Shown: positions 44,650 to 52,660 of the stretch, piece by piece
How the letters are laid out: each line of letters begins with the position of its first letter
How positions within the stretch are numbered: the stretch's first letter is position 1
From: a virus
Direction: 5' to 3' (one strand)
Length of the DNA stretch: 64,000 nt
IMG/VR virus record: IMGVR_UViG_3300042332_001447
Location: 31,774 to 95,773 of that record
The notes under the pieces: model-generated
Database searches by the model: none
What the model saw: the letters and a program-made list of their open reading frames with translations, nothing else
What the model was told of the DNA's origin: nothing
Made by a program: the position numbers and the translations under genes

Positions 44650-45798
44650 TTACACTTCCCTCGTATTAAGATCGACAAACAAATGTTCTAAACTAATTGT
44701 TTTTATTTCTTGAGTGTATTTATTTTTTATAACTACTTCGGAATCTCCAGCCAAGCAATCAATAAACGCTGCTTCGTCTATGCAATTATGAATCAAGATG
44801 TTATTAGCAAAAAAATAACCAGTATCTGTATTAACAACATCATAAACCCGTATTGGAGGGTTATGCTTCTGTTCTGAAACACTAATTACACTATCCTTAC
44901 CAGATGTTGTTAGTAGTACATCGCTTAATTTAACGTTCTTTGCTTCGACCCATTCATCTAATTCGCATACATAAATCTTGTGCTCTGGTGTTACGGAGAT
45001 AGTATTACCGTTTGTAGTTTCGATATTAATAAAGGTATCTGATTCCCCAGTGCATTTTATATCTTGAAAATTAATAAACCCGTTTCGAGATTTTATTTCG
45101 TAGAGTTGTTTATCTTTTATTTGCAAGCAGCTCTCTTCTATAGTCGGTTCAAAAATTTCGTTAGTAATTTTATTTCTAAGCATTAGCTTAGCATCTCCAC
45201 GTACACACAAAATACTTGCCGTATCTCCACGGGCAGCTGTCGATGTTGTTGTGCTAATACCTATACTGGAATCATTATCAAATGTTACACCTGTTTTTCC
45301 GTATTCTTTAACCCCTGGTTTTAAAAAATTAGGTAAAAGCTCGTATGCAAGTCTGATCTTTTTAAAAATTTTAATAGCTGTATTTTCATTATTAGCTACA
45401 ATAAGAGCTCTTTGATCAGCTGAAAAGCATGTGCTCCATAACGTATATACAGTTAGAATTGTTGACTTACCGCATTGTCTAGAAGCTAACAATACCACAA
45501 ACCGGTTATTTGCAAGTGAACGTAATGCCTTTTTTTGTTTAGGGTAAAGCTTAATTGTTTCTTTACCTCTATCAATATTAGTTATAGTAAAATATTTTTC
45601 AGCAAAATAAACTATATCCTCTGTACATCTTTTAAGCTCCTTAACCATCGCGGGTGTCCAGGTAAACTGAGCATCTTCCTTTGGTATTTTTTTATCTCCT
45701 CTATAGTATTGTGCATCATCTACAGGCTCTAATATAATACTATCTGCAGAATGCTCTACAGGTGCGCTTTGAATAGCGTTTTTACGCGGTCTCCCCAT
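44650..45798 (-). CDS. 17: Large terminase, N-terminal gene: ATPase part with one mini-intein and a split intein N-part
   Basis: A 382-residue product. Extein residues 1-197 carry the TerL ATPase front: KLYPKQKKALRSLANNR and Walker A LASRQCGKST (104-113). Residues 198-338 are a contiguous mini-intein (Cys198 to His337-Asn338, +1 Cys339). Residues 339-347 (CIDEAAFID) are the Walker B extein. Residues 348-382 are the N-part of the split intein (CLAGDSEVVIKNK). The ATPase drives DNA into the head. Both splicing reactions are needed for a complete Walker B region and nuclease. It lies 2 bases after the 122-aa gene. Confidence 0.9.
   Translation of the reverse strand: MGRPRKNAIQSAPVEHSADSIILEPVDDAQYYRGDKKIPKEDAQFTWTPAMVKELKRCTEDIVYFAEKYFTITNIDRGKETIKLYPKQKKALRSLANNRFVVLLASRQCGKSTILTVYTLWSTCFSADQRALIVANNENTAIKIFKKIRLAYELLPNFLKPGVKEYGKTGVTFDNDSSIGISTTTSTAARGDTASILCVRGDAKLMLRNKITNEIFEPTIEESCLQIKDKQLYEIKSRNGFINFQDIKCTGESDTFINIETTNGNTISVTPEHKIYVCELDEWVEAKNVKLSDVLLTTSGKDSVISVSEQKHNPPIRVYDVVNTDTGYFFANNILIHNCIDEAAFIDCLAGDSEVVIKNKYTQEIKTISLEHLFVDLNTREV
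44653..44757 (-). other. Split intein, N-terminal part (TerL), 35 residues
   Basis: Starts with Cys348 right after CIDEAAFID and ends at the TAA stop. Block A (CLAGDSEV) is present; block B is missing and lies in the partner encoded at 44186-44539. Confidence 0.85.
44785..45207 (-). other. Contiguous mini-intein in TerL (141 residues)
   Basis: Block A is CVRGDAKLML, block B is SVTPEHKIYV, blocks F/G are VYDVVNTDTGYFFANNILIHN, followed by Cys. No endonuclease domain is present. It is inserted directly before the Walker B aspartate segment. Confidence 0.9.
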
Positions 45799-45800
45799 AC

Positions 45801-46169
45801 CTACTCTCCACCATTCATTATTGAGAGAAACGTTGTTCTTAAATGTTCTATTAAAGAATCTCTAGCTGCTGGAGTAGATGCATGTGAAATGCAGATTTTT
45901 TCACCGTTAATATCGTACCCTAGAATCATAAACGTCTGCAAGTATTCTGCAACGATAGTATCTAAGTGTTGTAGATCGTGTATCTTACTCTGTTTACCTC
46001 TCGATGCTTCATAGAAACGGGTTAGTGCTTGCTCTATGACATCATCTATTTGCTTTTGTACGAAAGGAGCAGTAGTTACCGGTTTTACTGGGTTTACTGA
46101 TTTAACGGGTCCGTTAGTTTTACGTACACGGGGTTTATTTTTTTTCGGTGTTTCACCTTCTGTTGGCAT
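45801..46169 (-). CDS. Protein of unknown function upstream of terL (122 aa)
   Basis: A 122-residue protein. Residues 1-35 are basic and disordered (KKNKPRVRKTNGPVKSVNPVK). The rest is helical (QIDDVIEQALTRFYEASRG, HLDTIVAEYLQTFMILGYD). Its place next to terL would suit a small terminase, but the gp16 pattern is found in the protein at 24344-24865 instead, so I leave this unnamed. CATAAATA lies 13 bases upstream of the ATG. Confidence 0.55.
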   Translation of the reverse strand: MPTEGETPKKNKPRVRKTNGPVKSVNPVKPVTTAPFVQKQIDDVIEQALTRFYEASRGKQSKIHDLQHLDTIVAEYLQTFMILGYDINGEKICISHASTPAARDSLIEHLRTTFLSIMNGGE

Positions 46170-46211
46170 AACTTATGTCAAATATTTATGTAACTTATTC
46201 ACTTAAACAAG

Positions 46212-46556
46212 TTATTTGTTTTTTATGTTTAATTTTTTTTCAGAAGGATAACTCTCGGATTTATTATTAATACCATAACGAACAAGGTGTTCTACTAACA
46301 CTTCAAAAGAATCTGTCTTTAATTTTAGTCGCCCGGGTATAAATTGCCCGCCATCGTATAACTCTAAATACGTTTCTTCAATAAGAGGGTCTTCTACATA
46401 ACATGTACAAAAAACAGACGCATAACCAGGATCAATAATTATTGACCATACCCGAGGGTCTATGTCATTATAATCAGTAAAAAGTTTATAAGCATAGTAA
46501 CCACTATCTCTTAATCGTTTGAGTGTGTATCCTAGAGTTGTGAGTTTATTCGCCAT
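46212..46556 (-). CDS. Conserved-looking protein of unknown function (114 aa)
   Basis: A 114-residue alpha/beta protein (LGYTLKRLRDSGYYAYKLFTDY, then VWSIIIDPGYASVFCTCYV) with a basic C-terminal tail. It follows the sliding clamp gene by 13 bases, so it may belong to replication or late-transcription control. I do not recognise it. Confidence 0.5.
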   Translation of the reverse strand: MANKLTTLGYTLKRLRDSGYYAYKLFTDYNDIDPRVWSIIIDPGYASVFCTCYVEDPLIEETYLELYDGGQFIPGRLKLKTDSFEVLVEHLVRYGINNKSESYPSEKKLNIKNK

Positions 46557-46569
46557 AATTTTTATTAAT

Positions 46570-47310
46570 CTACTTTACAAGACCTGAAATAATAAATTTC
46601 ACATCTATATATTCATCAACATACTCAATACACGCGATTTTAAGAGTAGCATTAATTTTAACATTAAATGCATGTGTTTTAAGACCTGCTAGCAATCTCA
46701 CACTTTCTAACCCCAATATTATTGGAACTGTAATATCATTACCCGTGTAAGTATCTGCAATCTGGTAACACACATTATTTACATTGTGTCTTTCAAAATC
46801 ATTAAGCTCGGCGTATACTTTTGTATCTTTAGTGGATATGTAAATTTTATCAGATTCTGTCGCTATAGAACTACCCTTTAAAAGTTCTTGTAACTTGTTC
46901 ACGGTTAGCACAAACTCACTATCATAATTAAACTTTTTAATTTTTTCTGGGCTAATAGGGCAGCGAGGCATTACTCCATCTTCAAGTAGAAAATAATTAA
47001 ATTTGAATATATCGTCTTTATATCGTAAATGATTACCATGTATTTCTATTTCAATATCATCTTTTTCTATACAATCTAACAAACGTATAAATTTCTTAAT
47101 ATCTGGTATATTAATATTACTCTTTATATCTGTGCACTCTGCTGCTTTATAGCTAGCGTATAAAACCGCACTACCACCTGCTTGAGATGTGCATATAGTA
47201 TAAAAAATATCTTCTTGTTTTATTATAGATACATTATCTGCTACCTTGCTTATAGGTAGCAGATAATGAGATAAAAAACTATTTTTCTTAAATTTAATTA
47301 TTGAATTCAC
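46570..47310 (-). CDS. 45: Sliding clamp, gp45-like
   Basis: A 246-residue protein with the gp45/PCNA layout (T4 gp45 is 228 aa): two similar beta-rich halves. The first reads FLSHYLLPISKVADNVSIIKQEDIFYTICTSQAG, then IPDIKKFIRLLDCI. The second ends CIEYVDEYIDVKFIISGLVK. The trimeric ring tethers the polymerase and, in T4, couples replication to late transcription. The polymerase ends in a clamp-binding tail (DLFDLFGM), which supports the pair. The start is GTG at 47310, overlapping the previous stop. Confidence 0.75.
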   Translation of the reverse strand: MNSIIKFKKNSFLSHYLLPISKVADNVSIIKQEDIFYTICTSQAGGSAVLYASYKAAECTDIKSNINIPDIKKFIRLLDCIEKDDIEIEIHGNHLRYKDDIFKFNYFLLEDGVMPRCPISPEKIKKFNYDSEFVLTVNKLQELLKGSSIATESDKIYISTKDTKVYAELNDFERHNVNNVCYQIADTYTGNDITVPIILGLESVRLLAGLKTHAFNVKINATLKIACIEYVDEYIDVKFIISGLVK

Positions 47311-47732
47311 GTTTTTTGTAATACAGCAACAATAGTATTAAGTGTTTCGTTAATATCAACTAAATTTGTAGATAACTTTTCTAGTACGTCTATTACGCTT
47401 TTATCTAATACACTGCTACTATGTGAAGTGTTATTATATTTTTCATTAAGAGGGAATTGAGGTAATTGAGGCATACTTGCTACAGGCGGCGGTAGAGGAT
47501 ATGCCATTGCAGCCTCTCTATTTAACTGATCAATTATAGCTTGCTGATTTACTACACTACTCTCTGTTTGTATTTGCTGTGCTTGCTGTATGGATGGTAT
47601 AAACGAAATAGGATTTAGTCTATTTGCTGGACCTAGACTTGAAGTCTGAGTCGTATACTGGTCTATAGTATGTAGCTCATTTGCTGCAGATTTAGCTAGA
47701 AAAGCTATTGCTAGTTCATCATCATTAATCAT
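47307..47732 (-). CDS. Protein of unknown function (141 aa)
   Basis: A 141-residue, Gln/Pro-rich, probably disordered protein with a helical C-terminus (LDKSVIDVLEKLSTNLVDINETLNTIVAVLQ), likely a coiled coil. Its end overlaps the GTG start of the clamp gene by four bases. By position it might be a clamp- or transcription-associated factor, but no motif shows it. Confidence 0.5.
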   Translation of the reverse strand: MINDDELAIAFLAKSAANELHTIDQYTTQTSSLGPANRLNPISFIPSIQQAQQIQTESSVVNQQAIIDQLNREAAMAYPLPPPVASMPQLPQFPLNEKYNNTSHSSSVLDKSVIDVLEKLSTNLVDINETLNTIVAVLQKT

Positions 47733-47741
47733 AAGTATATA

Positions 47742-48797
47742 TTATCTTATTAGAGATTTATAAACATCAAGCGTTACTCCAGGTTTGAAACCATCTTCTA
47801 CTCCCTTTACTATCACTGACACTGCATCATGAGAGTGTAGAGATTCTAGATGCGAACACACTACCTTGAAGTCTTTAATGCGTTGATCGTTGTTAAGTTT
47901 TTCGTAGAGCAGTCTTGCCGCGTCTTCGACAAATTTGAGATTAGAACCGTTAAGCTCTGCAAACGCTTGCTCGTCCTCTCTCTTAACGATTACTTGAGTC
48001 TCTGTTTTAAGAGCACTCAAACAAATTTCTTGAAGATCTTCGATCCAAAGCATATCTTCAAATAAAACAGATACTCTTGCAACTGATCTCTGGCTATGTG
48101 AAACTACTGCTCTATTTCTATATTTTGATGCATGCTCTCCTAACTCATAGCTGCACGGGCACGCACTACTATACACAAAATCAAAATGTATATATTTTTT
48201 AAAGTTGTTATCTCTCAACCAATCTCCTTCAAGCGTTACTGAGTAGTACTGATACCCTGAATTACCTGAACGCAGTGACTTCTGAACAATGGGGTAAGAA
48301 ATGTTCAGCATAATTCTCGCATCAAAAACATCGAGACGATCTTTATAAGCTTGTAATACGTCTTTAATTTTATCGATGCAAAAAATATGATCTTTAAACT
48401 CGTAAAAAGATCTCATAATACGAGACATATTAATACCTTTCTTGTGAGATTCCAAAGAAACAGTGCCTGTAATGCTTGTTTCTAAATCTAAAAACGAACC
48501 AGTTCTCGTACGATATCTGAGTGGTAGCTTAAAGTTGTTAATACCGACTTGTTGTATGGGTACCGGTGCTCCGCAGATTAGCGAGCTCGGACCATTCTGT
48601 AAATCTGGTAACGACTGCAAATACTTTTCAGTTACTTCTAATTTATCATCATATATTCTAATAGGGGGTATATATGTATCCGCATAAACTGAGGTAGTGC
48701 ATTGCTTGGCTAGCTTATCTTTTTCAGTGTTGTTTGCAAATTCATGTTCATCTTCCAACCAATCGTAGGTGTTTTTATTTGGCATGTTCATACTCAT
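47742..48797 (-). CDS. folE2: GTP cyclohydrolase IB (FolE2)
   Basis: A 351-residue enzyme that converts GTP to 7,8-dihydroneopterin triphosphate, the first step towards folate and 7-deazaguanines (preQ0/preQ1). Family motifs are clear: GTVSLESHKKGINMSR (residues 111-126), SACPCS (211-216), HSQRS (234-238), and ESLHSHDA (318-325) with likely metal ligands. Length fits the long FolE2 forms. It sits 6 bases after gp32. With queF and the dpdA-like gene on the same strand, it most likely feeds a DNA-modification pathway. QueD, QueE and QueC are not in this window. Confidence 0.9.
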   Translation of the reverse strand: MSMNMPNKNTYDWLEDEHEFANNTEKDKLAKQCTTSVYADTYIPPIRIYDDKLEVTEKYLQSLPDLQNGPSSLICGAPVPIQQVGINNFKLPLRYRTRTGSFLDLETSITGTVSLESHKKGINMSRIMRSFYEFKDHIFCIDKIKDVLQAYKDRLDVFDARIMLNISYPIVQKSLRSGNSGYQYYSVTLEGDWLRDNNFKKYIHFDFVYSSACPCSYELGEHASKYRNRAVVSHSQRSVARVSVLFEDMLWIEDLQEICLSALKTETQVIVKREDEQAFAELNGSNLKFVEDAARLLYEKLNNDQRIKDFKVVCSHLESLHSHDAVSVIVKGVEDGFKPGVTLDVYKSLIR

Positions 48798-48803
48798 ATA
48801 AAA

Positions 48804-49727
48804 TTACAGACCTGCAAGCAATTCCTTAAGTTTTGCATCTGTATCGTCTTCTGTGACCGGGTCTTTTGCACTCTCTACTCCTTCGAAAATCATATCAAGA
48901 TCTGCGTTCTTAGCTGGTGTCTCAATATCTAGCGTAGGTTTAGCTAGAGCAGCTGTAACATTAGCGGTAGAAATCTCTTCATTAATCTCGTCTTCAGTTT
49001 CTGTGTCTTGGATACAGAAGAAATGTTGATCAATCATACGCTGCAATTCTGCACGTGTCTTCGGCTTAAACATCTTAGTGAGATCAAATACTCCATTATG
49101 AATAGCTTCAATTTTTGCTTCACTGACACCTTCGAGCGCTGTTGGTGAGATAAATTTTGAAGATGCATATGTAACAAAATTACGAGCATTAGCACTACCT
49201 GCTCTTGATTCGCATTTAATACGCAAGCTACAGCCATTAGCTACATCGAAAATTTTCTCTGCTCCAAATTCATCTGCATCATCTCCGTCAATAGCGCTAG
49301 TAATGATCTTAGCAAGTTCTTTACCATAACGAATAATCTTAACCTTACCTTCGTTATCTGAATTAGATGGATCAGAAATAACATACGCATTAACCATCCA
49401 AGCTTCTTTCCGTGTAATAGGTTTCATACGTTCTTTCTCTTCCGTTGTACCGGTGCGGTACGTCTTAATGACGTAATCATCAATAGGGCATCCTTCATTA
49501 TAGGTAGCTGGGCAAAGAGCTGTAACAAACTGCCCTGTGGCAATACTATTCCAGCTATGATGCCAGTAATGATAGATAGACTGTCTAGGTTCAACAATAT
49601 TAGGTACAAGACGAACCACATAGGTTTTTCCTGGTTCGAATTTCATTATTTCTTTATACGGGCTATCATCTTTTTTTGTTGTAAGAGACGCTTTAATTTC
49701 GCTGAATAGGTTTTTTGTTAATGTCAT
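48804..49727 (-). CDS. 32: Single-stranded DNA-binding protein gp32-like
   Basis: A 307-residue protein (T4 gp32 is 301 aa). The OB-fold core includes YVVRLVPNIVEPRQSIYHYWHHSWNS, then LCPATYNEGCPID, whose His and three Cys fit the zinc site of gp32. The acidic C-terminal tail (TEDDTDAKLKELLAGL) recruits partner proteins. It coats ssDNA in replication and recombination. The gene order 33-59-32 of T4 seems kept upstream of it. Confidence 0.9.
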   Translation of the reverse strand: MTLTKNLFSEIKASLTTKKDDSPYKEIMKFEPGKTYVVRLVPNIVEPRQSIYHYWHHSWNSIATGQFVTALCPATYNEGCPIDDYVIKTYRTGTTEEKERMKPITRKEAWMVNAYVISDPSNSDNEGKVKIIRYGKELAKIITSAIDGDDADEFGAEKIFDVANGCSLRIKCESRAGSANARNFVTYASSKFISPTALEGVSEAKIEAIHNGVFDLTKMFKPKTRAELQRMIDQHFFCIQDTETEDEINEEISTANVTAALAKPTLDIETPAKNADLDMIFEGVESAKDPVTEDDTDAKLKELLAGL

Positions 49728-49734
49728 ACGTTTA

Positions 49735-50406
49735 TTATTGTATATTGTTATATGTTTTATGCAAGGTTTTATCTACAAAAAATTTTATTTTATTATATGC
49801 TACTGTAAGAAAAGGCTTTAATGCTCTAGAATTGTTATATCTATTTTTATAGTCTAAAAAATTAGAACCAAAATCTCCTAAAAATAAATTTTTCTCGTCT
49901 TGAGGTAGATTAGTGATTATATCATGAATTCCAGGAAACTCCATAAGCACGTAACAGTTTATTTTAGATCTTTTAATATGATATATCCATTCTGGCTCTA
50001 GGCTTGATGTACGAAAATAAGAGTACTCGTCAAGTTGAATTTTATGTTCTAAACAAAATTTAGCTATATAATGTAACGATTCTTCGACTTCTCTCTTACA
50101 ATTATCTGGCTGCTTGTGAGATATTTCTTGTTTGAAGATAGAGTAACTTTTCACAGCTCTCGGGGATGCAAAATATGATAAATCAAAATACTGTACATCT
50201 GTATATAGCTTATACGGAGCTATAAAATATGTGTTTAAATCTATGTCTGGGTATTTTGTAAAAAATATCGATAGTTTTTTTACAAAACGGTAATTTGTGT
50301 CACCCTCAAAACCTGTGAAGTCGTTTCTCTTCTTGAATGGTTTACCTCTAAGAGAGCGTGAAACTGCAAGGTGAGTGTTATAAATTCTTTTTTCTAGTTC
50401 GGTCAT
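49735..50406 (-). CDS. Possible helicase loader (gp59-like by position)
   Basis: A 223-residue, mostly helical basic protein (T4 gp59 is 217 aa). A segment NYRFVKKLSIFFTKYPDIDLNTYF resembles the N-terminal region of gp59 loosely, and the gene lies directly upstream of gp32 and downstream of gp41, where a loader is expected. Sequence evidence alone is weak. Its ATG lies 29 bases inside the end of the 113-aa gene. Confidence 0.4.
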   Translation of the reverse strand: MTELEKRIYNTHLAVSRSLRGKPFKKRNDFTGFEGDTNYRFVKKLSIFFTKYPDIDLNTYFIAPYKLYTDVQYFDLSYFASPRAVKSYSIFKQEISHKQPDNCKREVEESLHYIAKFCLEHKIQLDEYSYFRTSSLEPEWIYHIKRSKINCYVLMEFPGIHDIITNLPQDEKNLFLGDFGSNFLDYKNRYNNSRALKPFLTVAYNKIKFFVDKTLHKTYNNIQ

Positions 50407-50719
50407 TCTTTTTTTTACTAAACGATGAATTAAAAAGTTTTTTAGTATTTTTTGATTTTATTAAATTCGGATAAAGTTGCAACAGTCCTAATAAAGCTTC
50501 ATGCACACTTTGAGAGCCCGTAATGAAAATAAAAAGTTCTCTCATTTCTAAATCTTGTAAAACTGATGTAAATAACCCTGATGCGTTAATTTTTTTGTTA
50601 TTTATGATTGAAAGGAAAGAACCAAAAATTAAAACTCCTTCTATATATTCTTTTGTACAAATTTGCTCCAAAGGATTACCTTGAAACATATATTTTTGAA
50701 GAGTTCTCTCGTTTAACAT
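50378..50719 (-). CDS. Small protein, possible late transcription co-activator (gp33 position)
   Basis: A 113-residue helical protein (T4 gp33 is 112 aa), with IEGVLIFGSFLSIINN and MRELFIFITGSQSVHEALLGLLQL helices and a very basic C-terminus (SSFSKKKNDRTRKKNL). In T4, gp33 lies next to gp59 and links RNA polymerase to the clamp for late transcription. Only size and gene order support that here. Confidence 0.35.
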   Translation of the reverse strand: MLNERTLQKYMFQGNPLEQICTKEYIEGVLIFGSFLSIINNKKINASGLFTSVLQDLEMRELFIFITGSQSVHEALLGLLQLYPNLIKSKNTKKLFNSSFSKKKNDRTRKKNL

Positions 50720-50761
50720 ATAAGATGTACTTACATGTTAAACGTAACTATTGCAACTCTT

Positions 50762-51283
50762 CTATTTATCAGCTAGAGATTCGAGTACCGATTCCGCAGA
50801 ATTAACTGCAGAGTCAGGTGAATCGCTCGCAAAATAATCAGGATTCGTTTCCTTTAGTGTTAGTGTTTCATATTTTACCTTAAAAGCGCAATGCCCGAAA
50901 TTAGCTCCAAACCGATTTTTCTGCATACCGAGATTAATAATACCTAACTCTTTCTCTTGCTCTTCCTGCCACAAAGAGCATATTACGTCGCATGTAGCCG
51001 CAAGTCCAATTGAATTTTTTGTAAGTATATCATTACAAAAGAATAGACTATCACCTGTAACAGAAATATCTATAGTCTCCATTTCTCCGACAGGTTCTAT
51101 ACTAACGATCTCGTCATTATAATCAATAGACTTATCGGTTATAGCATTTTTCTCTTCTTGTTCTTCAAGAATTTTCGCTGCGACTTCGATGTACTTTTCT
51201 TTGTCTGTTTCTCTATCAGCTAATCCTAGGTTTTGCAGAGCTTCAAACCTATTATTTAAAAAGTGAATAATTTTCTCGTTCAT
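50762..51283 (-). CDS. 41: Replicative helicase gp41, C-terminal gene: split intein C-part plus helicase end
   Basis: A 173-residue product. Residues 1-90 are the C-part of a split intein: an unusual helical extension of about 55 residues, then EIVSIEPVGEMETIDISVTGDSLFFCNDILTKN, with Ser91 at +1. The residue before Asn90 is Lys where nearly all inteins have His. Residues 91-173 are the last part of the DnaB-type helicase (SIGLAATCDVICSLWQEEQE, then GMQKNRFG). Spliced gp41 would be 449 aa (T4: 475). The start is 1 base from the stop of the N-gene. Confidence 0.9.
   Translation of the reverse strand: MNEKIIHFLNNRFEALQNLGLADRETDKEKYIEVAAKILEEQEEKNAITDKSIDYNDEIVSIEPVGEMETIDISVTGDSLFFCNDILTKNSIGLAATCDVICSLWQEEQEKELGIINLGMQKNRFGANFGHCAFKVKYETLTLKETNPDYFASDSPDSAVNSAESVLESLADK
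51014..51283 (-). other. Split intein, C-terminal part (gp41)
   Basis: 90 residues. The last 36 align in pattern with the gp41-8 intein C-part (SIEYVGVEETIDINVTNDRLFFANGILTHN in memory; only short phrases compared). The N-terminal 50 residues are extra. The penultimate His is replaced by Lys. Confidence 0.85.
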
Positions 51284-51284
51284 T

Positions 51285-52655
51285 TTAAGAATTCCTTGTG
51301 TTTAGTTTAGCACCAATCTTAAGACCGTCTTCTACAGATAATCTTCCATCAGATGTCGGGAATTTGTGTTTGGAGCTAACTATAATTTCTTTTCCAGACT
51401 TCAATTTAAGTTTATAGCATAATTTAATGTTTCTGTGATGAACTTGCGTAACAGTCTTGTAACCGTCATGTGAAGTGATTTGATCTCCGAATTCAACATC
51501 TCCAATTTTCTTTTTTGTACCGTCTCGAAGAGTTATCATTTGATTAACCTCAATACACTCTGAAATACCCTCCATACCCGGATTAGCAGTATTAAAGGAG
51601 CTCCTCGTTAATTGGCTTGCAGTTACAAAGGGAATGTTGTACTTAAAGGACAACGCTCTAAGTTGCTCCGCTACCTCTTTAACGGACTCGTATGAGTTTA
51701 AGTTTTTAGATGAGGGTTTTAAAAGATTAATATAATCAATAACTACAACCTCTGGTTTAAAACCTCTATGGCCTAATTTTGTTATATAAGCATCAATGTG
51801 TCTAACAGTTATAGTTTTTGGCGGATACTCTTTAATTACAAGTTTACTCTCAAGCTGTCTTTCAACATGCTCTACTTGCTGTTTAAGTTCGTCGGTATAT
51901 ACGCTCAATTGATTATGTGGTATCTGTGTAACCTGTGCACTTATTCTTTTGGCGTACATAAACTCAGACATTTCAAGCGAGATGAGTAAGACGTTGTGGT
52001 TTGCGAGTACCATATTAGCTGCAATATTACCTAAGAAAATACTCTTACCTACGTTAACTTGCCCGACAAGACAAGTTAACGTTTTTGGAAATAACCCGCC
52101 TTCGAGTCTTTCATCTAAAAACTTCCAGCCTGTTGGAAGTGGGTTATAAACAGTCGTTAGCTCTTTTATGTGTCTTTCAATATCTTCGAAATAAAAATAA
52201 CCTAAATCTTCAACTAACGAGATATTGTATACTTTTTCAAATTGAGATAGAGTTTCTTGTAAATCTATTTTACCCGATGTGTATTTTTCTGCAGCTTCAT
52301 TAATAGCTTTTACTAAGCTTCTTTCTTTTAAGAACCTCTCTGTATTTGCAATTAATTCATCTTTATTAAAATTAGTATCAAGTTGCTTTAATTTTAAACC
52401 GACATCTGTAAAAGCTTTTTTTTCATTTTCAGTTGTTAGTCTTGACTTAATTTCTGTTAACGTGGGCGGTGCACCACGCTCTAAGAAAAACGAAATAATA
52501 GAATTAAAAACAATACCTATATTTTTGTCATTAAAATAACTAGGATCGAGATGCTCAATTACGCACGCTAAATATTCTTGATTTAAAAGCGAATTAAGAA
52601 GTATGACATTTTCATAATAATCGAGATCTAATTTACTCGGTTCAGTGTTTGTCAT
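51285..52655 (-). CDS. 41: Replicative helicase gp41, N-terminal gene: helicase core plus split intein N-part
   Basis: A 456-residue product. Residues 1-366 are the DnaB-like helicase: N-terminal helical domain, PLPTGWKFLDERLEGGLFP, Walker A GQVNVGKS (198-205), SLEMSEFMYAKRIS, Walker B VVVIDYINLL (303-312), and TASQLTRSS. Residues 367-456 are the split intein N-part (CIEVNQMITLRDGTKKK; block B VSSKHKFPTSDG). gp41 unwinds DNA 5'-3' ahead of the fork. The insertion is in the GISE/SIGLAATCDV motif, the site used by the known gp41 split inteins. Confidence 0.92.
   Translation of the reverse strand: MTNTEPSKLDLDYYENVILLNSLLNQEYLACVIEHLDPSYFNDKNIGIVFNSIISFFLERGAPPTLTEIKSRLTTENEKKAFTDVGLKLKQLDTNFNKDELIANTERFLKERSLVKAINEAAEKYTSGKIDLQETLSQFEKVYNISLVEDLGYFYFEDIERHIKELTTVYNPLPTGWKFLDERLEGGLFPKTLTCLVGQVNVGKSIFLGNIAANMVLANHNVLLISLEMSEFMYAKRISAQVTQIPHNQLSVYTDELKQQVEHVERQLESKLVIKEYPPKTITVRHIDAYITKLGHRGFKPEVVVIDYINLLKPSSKNLNSYESVKEVAEQLRALSFKYNIPFVTASQLTRSSFNTANPGMEGISECIEVNQMITLRDGTKKKIGDVEFGDQITSHDGYKTVTQVHHRNIKLCYKLKLKSGKEIIVSSKHKFPTSDGRLSVEDGLKIGAKLNTRNS
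51288..51557 (-). other. Split intein, N-terminal part (gp41), 90 residues
   Basis: Runs from Cys367 to the stop codon. Block A (CIEVNQMITL) and block B (IIVSSKHKFPT) are present: the canonical split position, as in gp41-1, gp41-8 and NrdJ-1 inteins. Confidence 0.88.
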
Positions 52656-52660
52656 GTGTT

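Noticed and set aside
42998-45798. TerL interruption as sequencing frameshift or group I intron
   Set aside because: Both break points coincide exactly with intein ends (Cys start, His-Asn end), and the added parts are conserved Hint-domain sequence. The same pattern recurs in gp41 and UvsX.
45801-46169. 122-aa gene as small terminase because it precedes terL
   Set aside because: It lacks the gp16 pattern, which is found in the protein at 24344-24865. Position alone was not enough.
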